Part shown: in pieces, positions 32,960 through 42,614 of the stretch
Layout: each line of letters opens with the position of its first letter
How positions within the stretch are numbered: position 1 is the stretch's first letter
NCBI RefSeq assembly: GCF_014652895.1
Contig: NZ_BMZR01000003.1
Span: 248,001 to 312,000 of the forward strand
Length of the DNA stretch: 64,000 nt
DNA from: Psychrobacter glaciei
GTDB taxonomy: Bacteria; Pseudomonadota; Gammaproteobacteria; Pseudomonadales; Moraxellaceae
Reading direction: 5' to 3'
Notes under the pieces: model-generated
Database searches by the model: none
What the model was told of the DNA's origin: nothing
What the model saw: the letters and a program-made list of their open reading frames with translations, nothing else
Position numbers and translations under genes: made by a program

Positions 32960-34162
32960 TTAAGCCATCTTTTCAGAGGGTGTTAAAGACATATCGTGCG
33001 CTTGTAAGTGTTCAATTCTGGCTTGTCGCAATGCAGCACCAATCGCTGGACCTTTAAGGTCTGACTCGATATCTTTGACACCCATAGCATGGAAGCTGCC
33101 TAAGGCTAGCATCATCTCACGGTGCTGAGAGGCGAGCTGTAACACGTGGCTGGTCACTAGCAGTTGCGAGAGCTTATCAGGCTCTTTATGAGCACTACAG
33201 GCTTGGATAAGGTCTATTTTTTCACTCGCATTAAGCTCATTTATACGTTTTAATTTTTCGCCTTGCTGCACGAATAAAGTCGCAAACTGAGTTTGAGCCT
33301 TTGGTACTTTGGCGGTATTGCCTATTTCAGTAATAGCTTTTGTGGCAGACATCGTTTCACAGGGTGTTAAACCAAATAACGCTGGATTAAGACTGGACAG
33401 TAATAACGCCCAGCGTTGTGATAGATTTAATTGCATTTGACCCGCGAAATACAGCGCAGTCTGTACAGTCTCTCGTATGTGACCGTTAATGCTCCACGTC
33501 TGATGTAAGGGCGCAAAATATTCTGTTAAAGCATCGATTTCGAACAGCTGCTGCCAGTATACCTGAGGAGAGACCTGCATCATTGCACGGCTCGATTCTT
33601 GCCAAATGCGCTCACTACTCAAATGTGACAGTTCGCCCGAGCTGACCAACTGGCGCATCAATGCCAAGGTCTCATCAGCAATCGTAAAGCCTAAGTCATA
33701 ATAACGCCCATAAAAGCGCGCCGTTCTAAGCACCCGCAATGGATCTTCGTTAAAAGCGCTGGAGACATGGCGTAGGGTTTTGCTTTTTATGTCACTCAGT
33801 CCACCATAATAATCGACCACTTCGCCACTGATAGGAGTGTCGTCAGTGAGGCTCGTGACTTCGATCGCCATGGCATTGACGGTTAAGTCGCGTCGTTGCA
33901 AATCTTCCAACAGCGTCACTTCAGGGCTGGCATGGACACTAAAGCCCTGATAGCCTCGTCCTTGCTTGCGTTCGGTACGTGCTAGCGCATACTCTTCATG
34001 ACTGGTCGGATGCAAAAACACAGGAAAATCTGCGCCGACTTGTTGAAATCCAGCAGCAATCATCTCTGCTACTGTCGCCCCAACGACAACGAAGTCTTTG
34101 TCTTTAATAGGACGATCTAGCAATCGATCACGTACTGCGCCGCCGACGAGATAAACTTGCAT
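32960..34162 (-). CDS. cca: CCA tRNA nucleotidyltransferase
   Basis: A 400-aa enzyme that adds or repairs the 3' CCA of tRNAs with CTP and ATP. The N-terminal nucleotidyltransferase site reads VYLVGGAVRDRLL followed by DKDFVVVG with the catalytic aspartates; RRDLTVNAMA and the EDPLRVLRTARF segment are the class II signatures. E. coli Cca has a C-terminal HD phosphohydrolase domain. The matching part here has no clear H..HD arrangement, so that activity may be lost. It starts the operon with the pteridine reductase gene downstream. Confidence 0.93.
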   Translation of the reverse strand: MQVYLVGGAVRDRLLDRPIKDKDFVVVGATVAEMIAAGFQQVGADFPVFLHPTSHEEYALARTERKQGRGYQGFSVHASPEVTLLEDLQRRDLTVNAMAIEVTSLTDDTPISGEVVDYYGGLSDIKSKTLRHVSSAFNEDPLRVLRTARFYGRYYDLGFTIADETLALMRQLVSSGELSHLSSERIWQESSRAMMQVSPQVYWQQLFEIDALTEYFAPLHQTWSINGHIRETVQTALYFAGQMQLNLSQRWALLLSSLNPALFGLTPCETMSATKAITEIGNTAKVPKAQTQFATLFVQQGEKLKRINELNASEKIDLIQACSAHKEPDKLSQLLVTSHVLQLASQHREMMLALGSFHAMGVKDIESDLKGPAIGAALRQARIEHLQAHDMSLTPSEKMA

Positions 34163-34214
34163 AATAGTTCCTATTTATTGACTTAATTGACACTAGTGAA
34201 AGGGTGATTGACAA

Positions 34215-34255
34215 AAAAACCAGTCAGCGCTTTTAATAAAGCACTGACTGGTTTT
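34215..34255 (-). terminator. Terminator after maeB
   Basis: AAAACCAGTCAGCGCTTTT and AAAGCACTGACTGGTTTT form a long stem with a short loop; an A-run on the plus strand gives a U-run for the minus-strand maeB transcript. Confidence 0.85.
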
Positions 34256-34314
34256 AGTATAGCAGACCATCTCCATAAATAAATTACAGTGATGGTGCTA
34301 ATAACACACTCATA

Positions 34315-36651
34315 CTATTTCTGAGCTTCGTTCTCTAAATCCTGAGCTTCAGTAACGGTCAGTGCAGTCATGTTGACGATACCACGTGCTGTCGCTGATG
34401 GCGTCAAAATATGCACCGGCTTATTAGTACCTAATAGGATAGGGCCAATAGAAGCACTGCCAGTTGCGGTTTTAAGCAGGTTGAAAGCGATGTTTGATGC
34501 GTCAAGTGTTGGCAAGATAAGCAAGTTCGCTGCACCTTTTAACGGGCTTGATGGCATGTCGTTTAGACGGATATGTTCGTTAAGCGCGGCGTCACCTTGC
34601 ATTTCGCCTTCGAATTCAAAGTCGACATTCATATTGGTTAGTAGCTCATGAACCTTACGCATTTTGACAGCGCTGGCACGGTTTGAAGCACCAAAGTTAG
34701 CATGAGAAACTAGCGCGACACGTGGCGTGATACCAAAACGACGTAACTGATCAGTTGCCAAGACCGTCATTTCAGCCAACTGTTCAGCCGTTGGATCTTC
34801 GTGGATATAGGTATCCGCGATGAAAATGTTACGATCTTGCATCAATACGGCATTCATCGCATAAAAGTCGTTCATACCTTCTTTTTTACCAATGACGCTT
34901 TCAACGTATTTTAGATGCAATTGATAATGGCCAAATGTACCACATACCATGCCATCTGCCGCACCATTTTCGACTAGCAAAGAACCAATCAGAGTCGTCT
35001 TACGGCGAACATCACGACGAGCAAGCTCAATGCTTACACCGCGGCGTTTGTTCTTCTCGTAGTAGCCCTGCCAGTAGTCTTTGTAGCGAGGATCGTCATC
35101 AATGTTGACGATGGTAATATTCTCGCCATCTTTTAGACGTAGGCCCAGTTTTTTGATATTGGCTTCGATAACTGAAGGGCGACCAACCAAGATAGGTTGT
35201 GCTAGCTTCTCATCCACGACGACTTGCACAGCGAGCAAGATATTGTTGTCTTCACCTTCACAATACACAATACGTTTTGGATCAGCTTTAGCACGAGCAA
35301 AGATTGGCTTCATCACAAACGCTGAGTTATAAACAAACTCAGACAGACGCTGACGATATGCTTGCATGTCATCGATAGGTAGCGTGGCAACGCCTGAATC
35401 CATTGCTGCTTTGGCAACAGCAGAGGCAATCTCAATGATTAGATTTGGCTCTAGAGGGCCTGGGATTAAGTAGTCACGACCAAAACTCTGCATCTTTTCG
35501 ATGTTTCTAGCGCTGGTAGTTGGAGTAGCTTCGACGTGTGCCATCGCAGCGATTGCTTTTACGCAAGCGACTTTCATCTCTTCGTTGACGGTCGTTGCGC
35601 CAACATCCAATGCACCGCGGAAGATGTACGGGAAGCATAGCGCGTTGTTTACTTGGTTTGGATAGTCTGAACGACCAGTTGCCATGATGACGTCTGGACG
35701 TACCGCATGTGCCAATTCTGGCATGATTTCAGGTGTTGGGTTGGCAAGTGCAAAGACAATAGGGTCTTTTGCCATACGGCGAACCATATCTTCTGATAGT
35801 GTACCTGGCATTGATAGGCCTAGGAACATATCGACATCGTCCATGACTTCTTCGATAGAAGTAGCCGTGATATCACGAGCATAGCGCTGTTTGGTTTCGT
35901 CAAGGTTTTCACGGCTAGTACTGATAATACCGCGTGAATCTGAAACAATGATGTTGTTTTTATTAACACCAAGGGCGCAAATGATATCTAAACAAGAAAT
36001 GGCTGCTGCGCCGGCGCCTGAACAAACAATTTTAATCTCTTCAATTTTTTTGCCAGTAATCAACAGAGCGTTTAGCATGGCTGCGGCAACAATGATTGAG
36101 GTGCCATGTTGGTCGTCATGGAATACGGGAATGTTCATGCGCTTACGCAATTCACGTTCGATTTTGAAGCATTCTGGTGCTTTGATGTCTTCTAGGTTGA
36201 TACCACCAAATGTTGGCTCAAGAGAAGCGACGGCTTCAATGAATTTGTCTGGATCGTTTTGGGCAATTTCAATATCAAAAACATCAATACCCGCAAACTT
36301 TTTGAACAGAACCCCTTTACCTTCCATCACTGGTTTTGACGCCAACGGGCCGATATTACCTAAACCTAGTACGGCAGTACCATTGGTGATGACACCGACC
36401 AAGTTGCTACGCGCTGTATATTTGGCCGCTAATGCTGGGTCTCTTTGAATTTCAAGACACGGTACAGCAACACCTGGAGAGTAGGCAAGTGCTAGATCTC
36501 GTTGGTTGGCCAATTGCTTGATAGGGGTAACTGAGATTTTACCTGGTCTTGGAAACTCATGGTAATGGAGGGCAGCTTGTTCAAACTGCTCTTTTTCCGT
36601 ATTAGGGTTATCCGTATTCAAAGTGATATCGTCATTCATAATAATTGCCAT
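34315..36651 (-). CDS. maeB: NADP-dependent malic enzyme with phosphotransacetylase-like domain
   Basis: A 778-aa cytoplasmic malic enzyme that makes pyruvate and NADPH from malate. Residues 1 to about 430 form the malic enzyme domain, with AYSPGVAVPCLEI, the NGTAVLGLGNIGP segment, HDDQHGTSII and the nucleotide site CSGAGAAAISC. From about residue 440 to the end lies a phosphotransacetylase-like domain (ILVGRPSVIEANIKKLG, then GPILLGTNKPVHIL), which in MaeB has a regulatory role for acetyl-CoA. The length is typical. It is monocistronic, with a 340-bp upstream region that holds two dyads. Confidence 0.95.
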   Translation of the reverse strand: MAIIMNDDITLNTDNPNTEKEQFEQAALHYHEFPRPGKISVTPIKQLANQRDLALAYSPGVAVPCLEIQRDPALAAKYTARSNLVGVITNGTAVLGLGNIGPLASKPVMEGKGVLFKKFAGIDVFDIEIAQNDPDKFIEAVASLEPTFGGINLEDIKAPECFKIERELRKRMNIPVFHDDQHGTSIIVAAAMLNALLITGKKIEEIKIVCSGAGAAAISCLDIICALGVNKNNIIVSDSRGIISTSRENLDETKQRYARDITATSIEEVMDDVDMFLGLSMPGTLSEDMVRRMAKDPIVFALANPTPEIMPELAHAVRPDVIMATGRSDYPNQVNNALCFPYIFRGALDVGATTVNEEMKVACVKAIAAMAHVEATPTTSARNIEKMQSFGRDYLIPGPLEPNLIIEIASAVAKAAMDSGVATLPIDDMQAYRQRLSEFVYNSAFVMKPIFARAKADPKRIVYCEGEDNNILLAVQVVVDEKLAQPILVGRPSVIEANIKKLGLRLKDGENITIVNIDDDPRYKDYWQGYYEKNKRRGVSIELARRDVRRKTTLIGSLLVENGAADGMVCGTFGHYQLHLKYVESVIGKKEGMNDFYAMNAVLMQDRNIFIADTYIHEDPTAEQLAEMTVLATDQLRRFGITPRVALVSHANFGASNRASAVKMRKVHELLTNMNVDFEFEGEMQGDAALNEHIRLNDMPSSPLKGAANLLILPTLDASNIAFNLLKTATGSASIGPILLGTNKPVHILTPSATARGIVNMTALTVTEAQDLENEAQK

Positions 36652-36835
36652 GGTTGGAATAAATTGGAATAGATTAAATGGTGATAAAAAACTAACGCCG
36701 AACCCTCAAAAAACCATGAGATATGATAAGAAGAGGGCACAGTTACACTAAAAAAGGTAATGATCGATAAAAAGGTAATGATTGGCGCTTAGATTGCAGC
36801 GAAAAAAGCAATTTTGCAAAATAGTTATTCTAGCA

Positions 36836-36882
36836 CTATTGACAATTCGCGCCTAGTCAATAGCCGTGAATTGTCCGAACAA
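36836..36882. promoter_or_regulatory. Two dyads in the maeB upstream region
   Basis: CTATTGAC (36836-36843) and GTCAATAG (36856-36863) are exact reverse complements 12 bases apart, and ATTGTCCGAACAAT (36869-36882) is a second near palindrome. Both lie about 185-230 bp upstream of the maeB start. No other feature was found in this 340-bp gap. Confidence 0.4.
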
Positions 36883-36991
36883 TATAATAAAATGATATTC
36901 ATTATTTAGCTGGTTGATAATGCCAAAGAACAGAGCCAAATATCAACCTTAATTTTATAATGTTTTAAAATACTATCGAACAGTAGATGTA

Positions 36992-38458
36992 TTAAGACGA
37001 GCAGCTAATGGGCATTTGCGGTGCGTGAGGTGCAGGCGGCGCACTATCTAGATCGGTAGCGATAGTTTGGACATCATAAGGATTGGCAAGTAGCTCGAAT
37101 ACACGATTAACTTCCTCGAATTGACCTTGTTCTGCAGCAGTGATCGCACGCTGAGCCATGCTGTTACGCAATACATAAGCAGGATTGTTCGCTTGCATGT
37201 CATTGAACGCTTGTTCCATAGACAAGGGCTGTAATTGCGCCAGATAACGTGCTGACCAGTCTTGCCAAACTTTATTTGCTTCGTCGTTGAGCTCTGCCAT
37301 CATGGTAGACAGTAGTTGCTGCTCATAAGGATAATCGTTTGGCGCTACGAGAGCCAATAACGCCCGAAAGCTATTGGTATAGTCGAGTAAATTGTCTTCG
37401 AGAAAAGTGAGCCATTCAAAGGCTAAGCTGAGACTGTCTCTTTGATGCGGCAATCCAAGTTTACGGCATAGCCCCTGCTGATAGTGCTGCATAAAGGTCG
37501 CCTCGTAAGGTGCCAAACAGTCAGCCAGCGTCTCACGCGTTACTCCCTCTAAGCGCATGAAGTGTGGTAGCCAAGTATTTAGATTCCAATGTCCGATAGC
37601 GGGCTGATTCTGATAAGCGTAACGCCCAGTGTGGTCAGAATGATTGTTAATCCATGCAGGATTGAAGCGCTCCATAAAGCCAAACGGCCCAAAGTCCAAG
37701 GTACTGCCCGTGATAGATAAGTTATCTGTATTCATCACGCCATGGGCGAAGCCAATCAGCTGCCAGTCGGCAATCATCCGTGCGGTACGCTCAACCACTG
37801 CGGTCAAAAACGCCAGCACTGGTGTCTCGCTTTGGCGACACTCTGGATAGTAAGTATCAATCATATAGTCAGTGAACTCACTAAGTAAATCAGGAGCAAA
37901 GCTGGCAATCCACTCGACATGACCCAATCGAATATGACTGTCAGCCACGCGCATCAATGCCGCCCCTGCCTCCATGCGCTCACGGCGTACCCGAGTATCT
38001 GAGACCACAAAGCCCAAGGCATTGGACGAAGGAATACCAAGCTGGGTGAGGGCGTGACCACATAAATACTCGCGAATGGTACTGCGTAACACCGCGCGTC
38101 CATCGCCCATCCGCGAATAAGGCGTCAGGCCGATACCTTTAAGATGTAAGTCTTGTGGTTGGTCGTTATTATCGAGCACTTGTGCCATGAGTAAGCCGCG
38201 CCCATCACCCAATTGACCAGCCCATTGCCCGAACTGATGACCCGCATAAGCCATGGCTAACGGTTCAAAATCTGCTGGCAGGTACTGACCACCGAGTATC
38301 TCAACCCAGCGTGCCATTAAGTCCTCATCGTCTGCCCAGCCCAATTGCTGTGCCACCTGCATATTGAAGTGACCAATCCGTGGATTGTCTAGTGGCGTAG
38401 GAGGCTGTTTATGATAAAGACGTGTGTCTAGATGGACGTAGGTGTTTTGATAGCGCAT
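36992..38458 (-). CDS. selO: Protein adenylyltransferase SelO (YdiU family)
   Basis: A pseudokinase-fold enzyme that transfers AMP from ATP to protein side chains. The text includes YAGHQFGQWAGQLGDGRG, DLHLKGIGLTPYSRMGDGRAV for the nucleotide site and HGVMNTDNLSITGSTLDFGPFGF for the catalytic and metal part. The protein ends SCSS, keeping the penultimate-region cysteine that is selenocysteine in animals. I prefer ATG 38458 (MRYQNTYV), behind GGGAAAG; an ATG five codons upstream at 38473 is the alternative. The length of about 488 aa is normal. Confidence 0.92.
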   Translation of the reverse strand: MRYQNTYVHLDTRLYHKQPPTPLDNPRIGHFNMQVAQQLGWADDEDLMARWVEILGGQYLPADFEPLAMAYAGHQFGQWAGQLGDGRGLLMAQVLDNNDQPQDLHLKGIGLTPYSRMGDGRAVLRSTIREYLCGHALTQLGIPSSNALGFVVSDTRVRRERMEAGAALMRVADSHIRLGHVEWIASFAPDLLSEFTDYMIDTYYPECRQSETPVLAFLTAVVERTARMIADWQLIGFAHGVMNTDNLSITGSTLDFGPFGFMERFNPAWINNHSDHTGRYAYQNQPAIGHWNLNTWLPHFMRLEGVTRETLADCLAPYEATFMQHYQQGLCRKLGLPHQRDSLSLAFEWLTFLEDNLLDYTNSFRALLALVAPNDYPYEQQLLSTMMAELNDEANKVWQDWSARYLAQLQPLSMEQAFNDMQANNPAYVLRNSMAQRAITAAEQGQFEEVNRVFELLANPYDVQTIATDLDSAPPAPHAPQMPISCSS

Positions 38459-38662
38459 GCAAGGCTTTCCCATCGAATGATATAATCGAATTATAAATTA
38501 AGTGACTTATTTGAGTGACTTGCTTACTATAGCATAGCCTTACCATTGCAGCGTTTCACTCTGTCCATCTCTTGTAATCTGCGCCTCTCAAGACTGTCTA
38601 ATGAATCCTGTCCGATTTCATAAATCTCATAAATAAATAAGTGCTGTGAATAAACGTTAGAT

Positions 38663-38697
38663 AAAAAAATCCCTCTATCTATTACAGATAAAGGGAA
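38663..38697 (-). terminator. Terminator after the acyl-CoA desaturase
   Basis: TCCCTCTATCT and AGATAAAGGGA form a stem with loop ATTAC; the plus-strand A-run at 38663-38669 gives a U-run on the minus-strand transcript. Confidence 0.75.
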
Positions 38698-38738
38698 GGA
38701 AAAAAGTCAAAATAGAAAAGTCAGATTACTGTTAACGT

Positions 38739-40142
38739 TTAAGCCGCTTTGGCGTTATGACCAATAGAGCGAAATGCCGTCTTTAAATTGCTATTATGCT
38801 CAAGGATTTTTTGTTCAATCTTGGCATAGTCATTTTTCAGTATATCTTCAGCTTCATGCAAGCGATCCGCAAACTCTGTTTTTTTCATCTCAATAGTCTT
38901 GGCTTTTAGTGCTTGCCATTCTTCTACTGTCTGGGTGAACGCATCAAATTCAAACTTAATACGATCTTGGAAGCTTTTCATTGCATGAGGTAGATCAATG
39001 CCGCCAACGGTTGCTGTATCAATTTTCTGTTGTGCTGCCTTAAACTGCATTTGCACTTCAGCATGCTTGATGGTCGTGTCATCTACTGTACGTAGATCTG
39101 TTGTCAGACCCAGCTTCGATAAACCTACAATCAACCATTTGGTTGGATCATACTGCCACCATTTCACGCCATTACGATAATCGTATTGGAAGAAGTGATG
39201 GTAATTATGGTAACCCTCACCCCATGTAAAGATGGCCAAGAAGAAGTTATCACGAGCCGTATTAGTATCCGTATAAGGACGGCTACCAAACATATGGCAT
39301 AGCGAGTTGATAAAGAACGTAAAGTGATGCGTCAATACCAACCGCAGTAAACCAGCTATAACCAGCGTACCCCAAACATCACCCAATAACCAACCAATAG
39401 CAGCGACCATACCAACGTTCAAGGCAACGACCCATAAACCGTAGTATTTATGCTGAATCTGTAACGTTCTGTCTTTGGTCAAGTCAGGGATATTCTTATA
39501 GTCAAATTTACCGCTAGGGTAGTTACGTAGCATCCAACCAATATGGCTGAACCAAAACCCACGCTTTGCTGAATATGGATCATCCAAACGATCGTCTACA
39601 TGGCGATGGTGAGTACGATGACCAGACACCCAGTCAAACGCAGAGCCTTGCACCGCTAGGGTTGAGCCAAGCAACAAGAAATTTTTGACAATTGGATGCG
39701 CTTTATAAGCACGATGCGCCAATAGACGATGGTAACCAGTTGTGATACTCATGCCCGTCCATACCATAAAGGCACCAAATACGCCCCAAACAGGCGCGCT
39801 CACGTCATGCGTAAATAAATACCATGGCGTAATAATGGCGGCAGCAATTGGTGTGGCTACCAAGATAGTCGCTGGAATCCAGTTGATCGGCGCTTTTGTG
39901 AACTCAAACTCACGCATATCAATGCTTTGCTCTTCTGTAGAAACGTCAGTTTGTGCAGAATCTGTCGCATAGTTGCGTTTTGCTACAGGTTGCTCATCAA
40001 AAGCAGCTTGCGCCTTTTTTTCGTCAAAACGAGTTTTAAAACGCGTTACTTGAGTGCTGGCAGTTTTTACAAGCGTGTCGCCAGATTTGATAGCGAAACG
40101 TAAGCCTTTAAGCGGTAAGCCAAGTGCTTTTTTTGCAATCAT
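38739..40142 (-). CDS. Acyl-CoA/acyl-lipid delta-9 desaturase
   Basis: A 467-aa integral membrane di-iron desaturase that puts a double bond into saturated acyl chains and helps membrane fluidity in the cold. The three histidine boxes are visible: HRLLAH (His138 to His143), HRTHH (175-179) and EGYHNYHH near residue 310. Hydrophobic segments flank them. The N-terminal 80 residues and a C-terminal tail of about 110 residues are polar and longer than in the plain family; the tail looks helical and charged. A possible DesT-like operator lies at 40199-40216. Confidence 0.91.
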   Translation of the reverse strand: MIAKKALGLPLKGLRFAIKSGDTLVKTASTQVTRFKTRFDEKKAQAAFDEQPVAKRNYATDSAQTDVSTEEQSIDMREFEFTKAPINWIPATILVATPIAAAIITPWYLFTHDVSAPVWGVFGAFMVWTGMSITTGYHRLLAHRAYKAHPIVKNFLLLGSTLAVQGSAFDWVSGHRTHHRHVDDRLDDPYSAKRGFWFSHIGWMLRNYPSGKFDYKNIPDLTKDRTLQIQHKYYGLWVVALNVGMVAAIGWLLGDVWGTLVIAGLLRLVLTHHFTFFINSLCHMFGSRPYTDTNTARDNFFLAIFTWGEGYHNYHHFFQYDYRNGVKWWQYDPTKWLIVGLSKLGLTTDLRTVDDTTIKHAEVQMQFKAAQQKIDTATVGGIDLPHAMKSFQDRIKFEFDAFTQTVEEWQALKAKTIEMKKTEFADRLHEAEDILKNDYAKIEQKILEHNSNLKTAFRSIGHNAKAA

Positions 40143-40198
40143 ATAATATCCCTAACGGTATTAATTTAAGACACCATAGTACCTTAAAAACTAAGTAA

Positions 40199-40216
40199 AG
40201 TGAACACTTATACACT
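40199..40216. promoter_or_regulatory. Candidate DesT-like operator upstream of the desaturase
   Basis: AGTGAACACTTATACACT is similar to the Pseudomonas DesT operator as I remember it (about 14 of 18 positions) and lies 57 bp before the desaturase start. A DesT-type TetR gene is not in this window. Confidence 0.45.
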
Positions 40217-40367
40217 ATAAAAATATTGCTAAATAACAATAACTTGTATCGATTATGGTATTCATTGCTGTAAATAACCGGTGACTTATCAGGCATAGCG
40301 TAAAAGTGTAAGTAGCACGACAGATATGTAGGGGGTGTGAGGTTTTTTCAAGAGGGGTGTCGGACCG

Positions 40368-41096
40368 TTAGTGTACCAATAGGTAGGTTGGAAAATCCGT
40401 AATAATTACATCAACCTGCCACATTATTAGTGATTTAATGGTATCGATGTCGTTGACCGTCCACGCACTAACAGGTAAACCATAACGATGGCTGTTTTTA
40501 ATGACGGATTGAGTTAGGAGCGGGTAGTGGATGCCCAGTCGACTACAGCCCAGTTGCAATGCGGTATTGGGCGCCATTGCCAAGGCGTCAGGTGTGCGAA
40601 TAAGCAAGCCGCGTGGGGTATGCATCAATAGCGGATGACGTTGCAAGCGAGCATGCAGCTCGACATCAAAGCTGGTTAGCACCATAGGTAAACTGGCAAG
40701 TGGTGTGTCAATGAGGTTGCGTGCTAGCGCGTTTACCAACTGCGTATAATTGGTGCGCTCATGGGTCTTTATCTCAAGCTCGATATAGCGAAAATTGGTC
40801 AGTACATCATAAGCGCACGCTAAAGTCATGACTGGATATCCATACTGCCGATAGCGTTTAATCTCAGCGAGCGTTAACTGGTCGATATGCGATTGCTGAC
40901 CACACATGCGTTCTAAGTTATCGTCATGGAACACAACCAATTGTTCATCAGCACTTAGCTGAACATCAAACTCAACCCCCGCTAGACCCCATGCTTGTAA
41001 ATGCTGTGCATGCTCAAAACCTGCCAAGGTGTTCTCGACTGCTTCACCGCGTGCACCGCGATGACCGAGCAAAAGCGTGTTTTTTAGCTGTATCAT
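40368..41096 (-). CDS. Glycerophosphodiester phosphodiesterase
   Basis: A 242-aa GDPD-family enzyme that hydrolyses glycerophosphodiesters to glycerol 3-phosphate and an alcohol. The start of the TIM barrel shows LLGHRGARGEAVENTLAGFE, with the catalytic His and metal Glu, then VEFDVQLSADEQLVVFHDD, and WTVND near the end. There is no signal peptide, so it is the cytoplasmic UgpQ type. It lies alone. Which phosphodiester it prefers cannot be told. Confidence 0.92.
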   Translation of the reverse strand: MIQLKNTLLLGHRGARGEAVENTLAGFEHAQHLQAWGLAGVEFDVQLSADEQLVVFHDDNLERMCGQQSHIDQLTLAEIKRYRQYGYPVMTLACAYDVLTNFRYIELEIKTHERTNYTQLVNALARNLIDTPLASLPMVLTSFDVELHARLQRHPLLMHTPRGLLIRTPDALAMAPNTALQLGCSRLGIHYPLLTQSVIKNSHRYGLPVSAWTVNDIDTIKSLIMWQVDVIITDFPTYLLVH

Positions 41097-41526
41097 ATGA
41101 ATGGCTATCGGTTATTTTTATGCCTCATAATATAGGGTGTAACCAGCAGAATCTAACGAAATTTGCAAAATAGTTTTTGATCAAATGCCGCTTCAGAGGG
41201 TGGTAATATAAAAAAGTAAGTTGATATTTGAAAGTCGTTTCAAAAAAGGTTTGTTGTAATTTTCCGCTAGAAGTAAACCGTTGTTTAAAAATTATTAGCG
41301 ATGATATAAGTAAGTATGTATTTGTTATGTTTTTGCAACCAAACATAGGTTTTGGGCACAATGTTAGACATTATTTGTACAGTAGGGAGTTACACTAATG
41401 ACCATCCTATTCAAACACCGTATAATAATCTGATTTTCAAATCTATCGCGGCAAATGTTGCGATCTGAATGTCAAATACTGTCCATCGCTGGCGGTAAGC
41501 ATTAGTAAATTGGGAGTAAATTGAGT
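41097..41526. other. Intergenic region upstream of the lipoprotein gene
   Basis: This gap of about 430 bp separates the divergent GDPD and lipoprotein genes. It is AT-rich and must hold both promoters, but I see no strong dyad, repeat or gene in it. Confidence 0.4.
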
Positions 41527-42498
41527 ATGAGCGTAGCAAAAAGCAAGTGGATCAAATGGCAGCACGTTGCGGGTATTAGTCTGATATGTGGTTTGGCCGT
41601 GACAGGTTGTGATCGCTCAGATAAGGACGATAGCGCTGAAACGACAGCAGCAACGGCAGATCAACCAGTGACTGACGATAACGTAATCGCTCCTGCCGTC
41701 AGTTGTGATGATCCGCTGGTACAAGACCGCTTGAAATCCACGCTGAAAAACACGCTCAATCAGCAAGCCCAAACGTTGGCTGCCAATTATGCCAATGAGG
41801 CAGAAATCAGTCTAAACGGTGGTGCTGTCACTGACAAAATCAATGGCATTATTATCGATGTGCAAAATGCTGCAATCTTACAAGAAGTCAATAACAATGG
41901 TATGACGACTTGTCAGGCAAGCGTTAGTATGACTTTGCCAAGCGAAGACTTATATCAAGCAAGTCAAGTACAAGCGGCTGGTAACCAACCAAGCTTGCAG
42001 TCTCGATTAGCGCAAAACAATATTCGTATTAATAATAATATGCTCGTTGACGACGCTTTTACGTATGTCGTCGGCACTCAAGGTGGTCAAGTTCGTACCC
42101 GTATTGCTGGACAACCGGCACTATTGACTGTTGTGGCAGATGTAATGGCAGGCTCGGTGTTTAAGTCAGCGGTTGATGAGCAGCGCGCCCAACGTGCCGC
42201 TCAACAGGCTGAAAGTCGCCGTGACGCTGCACAGAACAATAACAGCGATCAATCAGCGCCAACCCGTCAGCCAAGAGTAGTGACGCCAACCGCCCCTGTT
42301 CGTCCAGTAGAGCCTGCTACGCCGCCGACCATTAATAATCCAAGCAGCAACAGTCAGAGTAGCGCTACAGAAAACAACCAAGCCGCCGCGTCAAGTGCTG
42401 ATGCCAAAAAGCCAGCAACACAAACAACGCCAAAGTTAGTGCCTAATGATGACAGCATTGATATGGTCATCGTCGAAGATGATAGCGCTACATATTAA
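41527..42498 (+). CDS. Putative lipoprotein of unknown function
   Basis: A 323-aa protein with a lipoprotein signal peptide; the lipobox VTGC puts the lipidated Cys at residue 28. I do not recognise the middle domain (about residues 30-215), which begins with a Cys-containing segment (SCDDPLVQDRLKS) and reads as mixed helix and strand, with a second conserved-looking cysteine in MTTCQASVSM. From about residue 215 the chain is low in complexity and rich in Gln, Asn, Ser, Pro and Ala. ATG 41527 has GGGAG at good distance; TTG 41521 is an alternative. It is followed by a terminator and has no operon partners. Confidence 0.75.
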   Translation: MSVAKSKWIKWQHVAGISLICGLAVTGCDRSDKDDSAETTAATADQPVTDDNVIAPAVSCDDPLVQDRLKSTLKNTLNQQAQTLAANYANEAEISLNGGAVTDKINGIIIDVQNAAILQEVNNNGMTTCQASVSMTLPSEDLYQASQVQAAGNQPSLQSRLAQNNIRINNNMLVDDAFTYVVGTQGGQVRTRIAGQPALLTVVADVMAGSVFKSAVDEQRAQRAAQQAESRRDAAQNNNSDQSAPTRQPRVVTPTAPVRPVEPATPPTINNPSSNSQSSATENNQAAASSADAKKPATQTTPKLVPNDDSIDMVIVEDDSATY

Positions 42499-42533
42499 GT
42501 CGTCAAGACGAAGCAGTTGCTAATAGCATCTTA

Positions 42534-42565
42534 AAAAAGCCCGCAACTTTTACGCTGCGGGCTTT
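42534..42565. terminator. Bidirectional terminator between the lipoprotein and adenosyltransferase genes
   Basis: AAAAGCCCGCA and TGCGGGCTTTT are exact reverse complements around a 10-base loop, between convergent genes. Confidence 0.9.
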
Positions 42566-42614
42566 TCTGTATGAGCTATTGGCTTATCGATAGAGTGGCA
42601 TATAGCCTCATATC

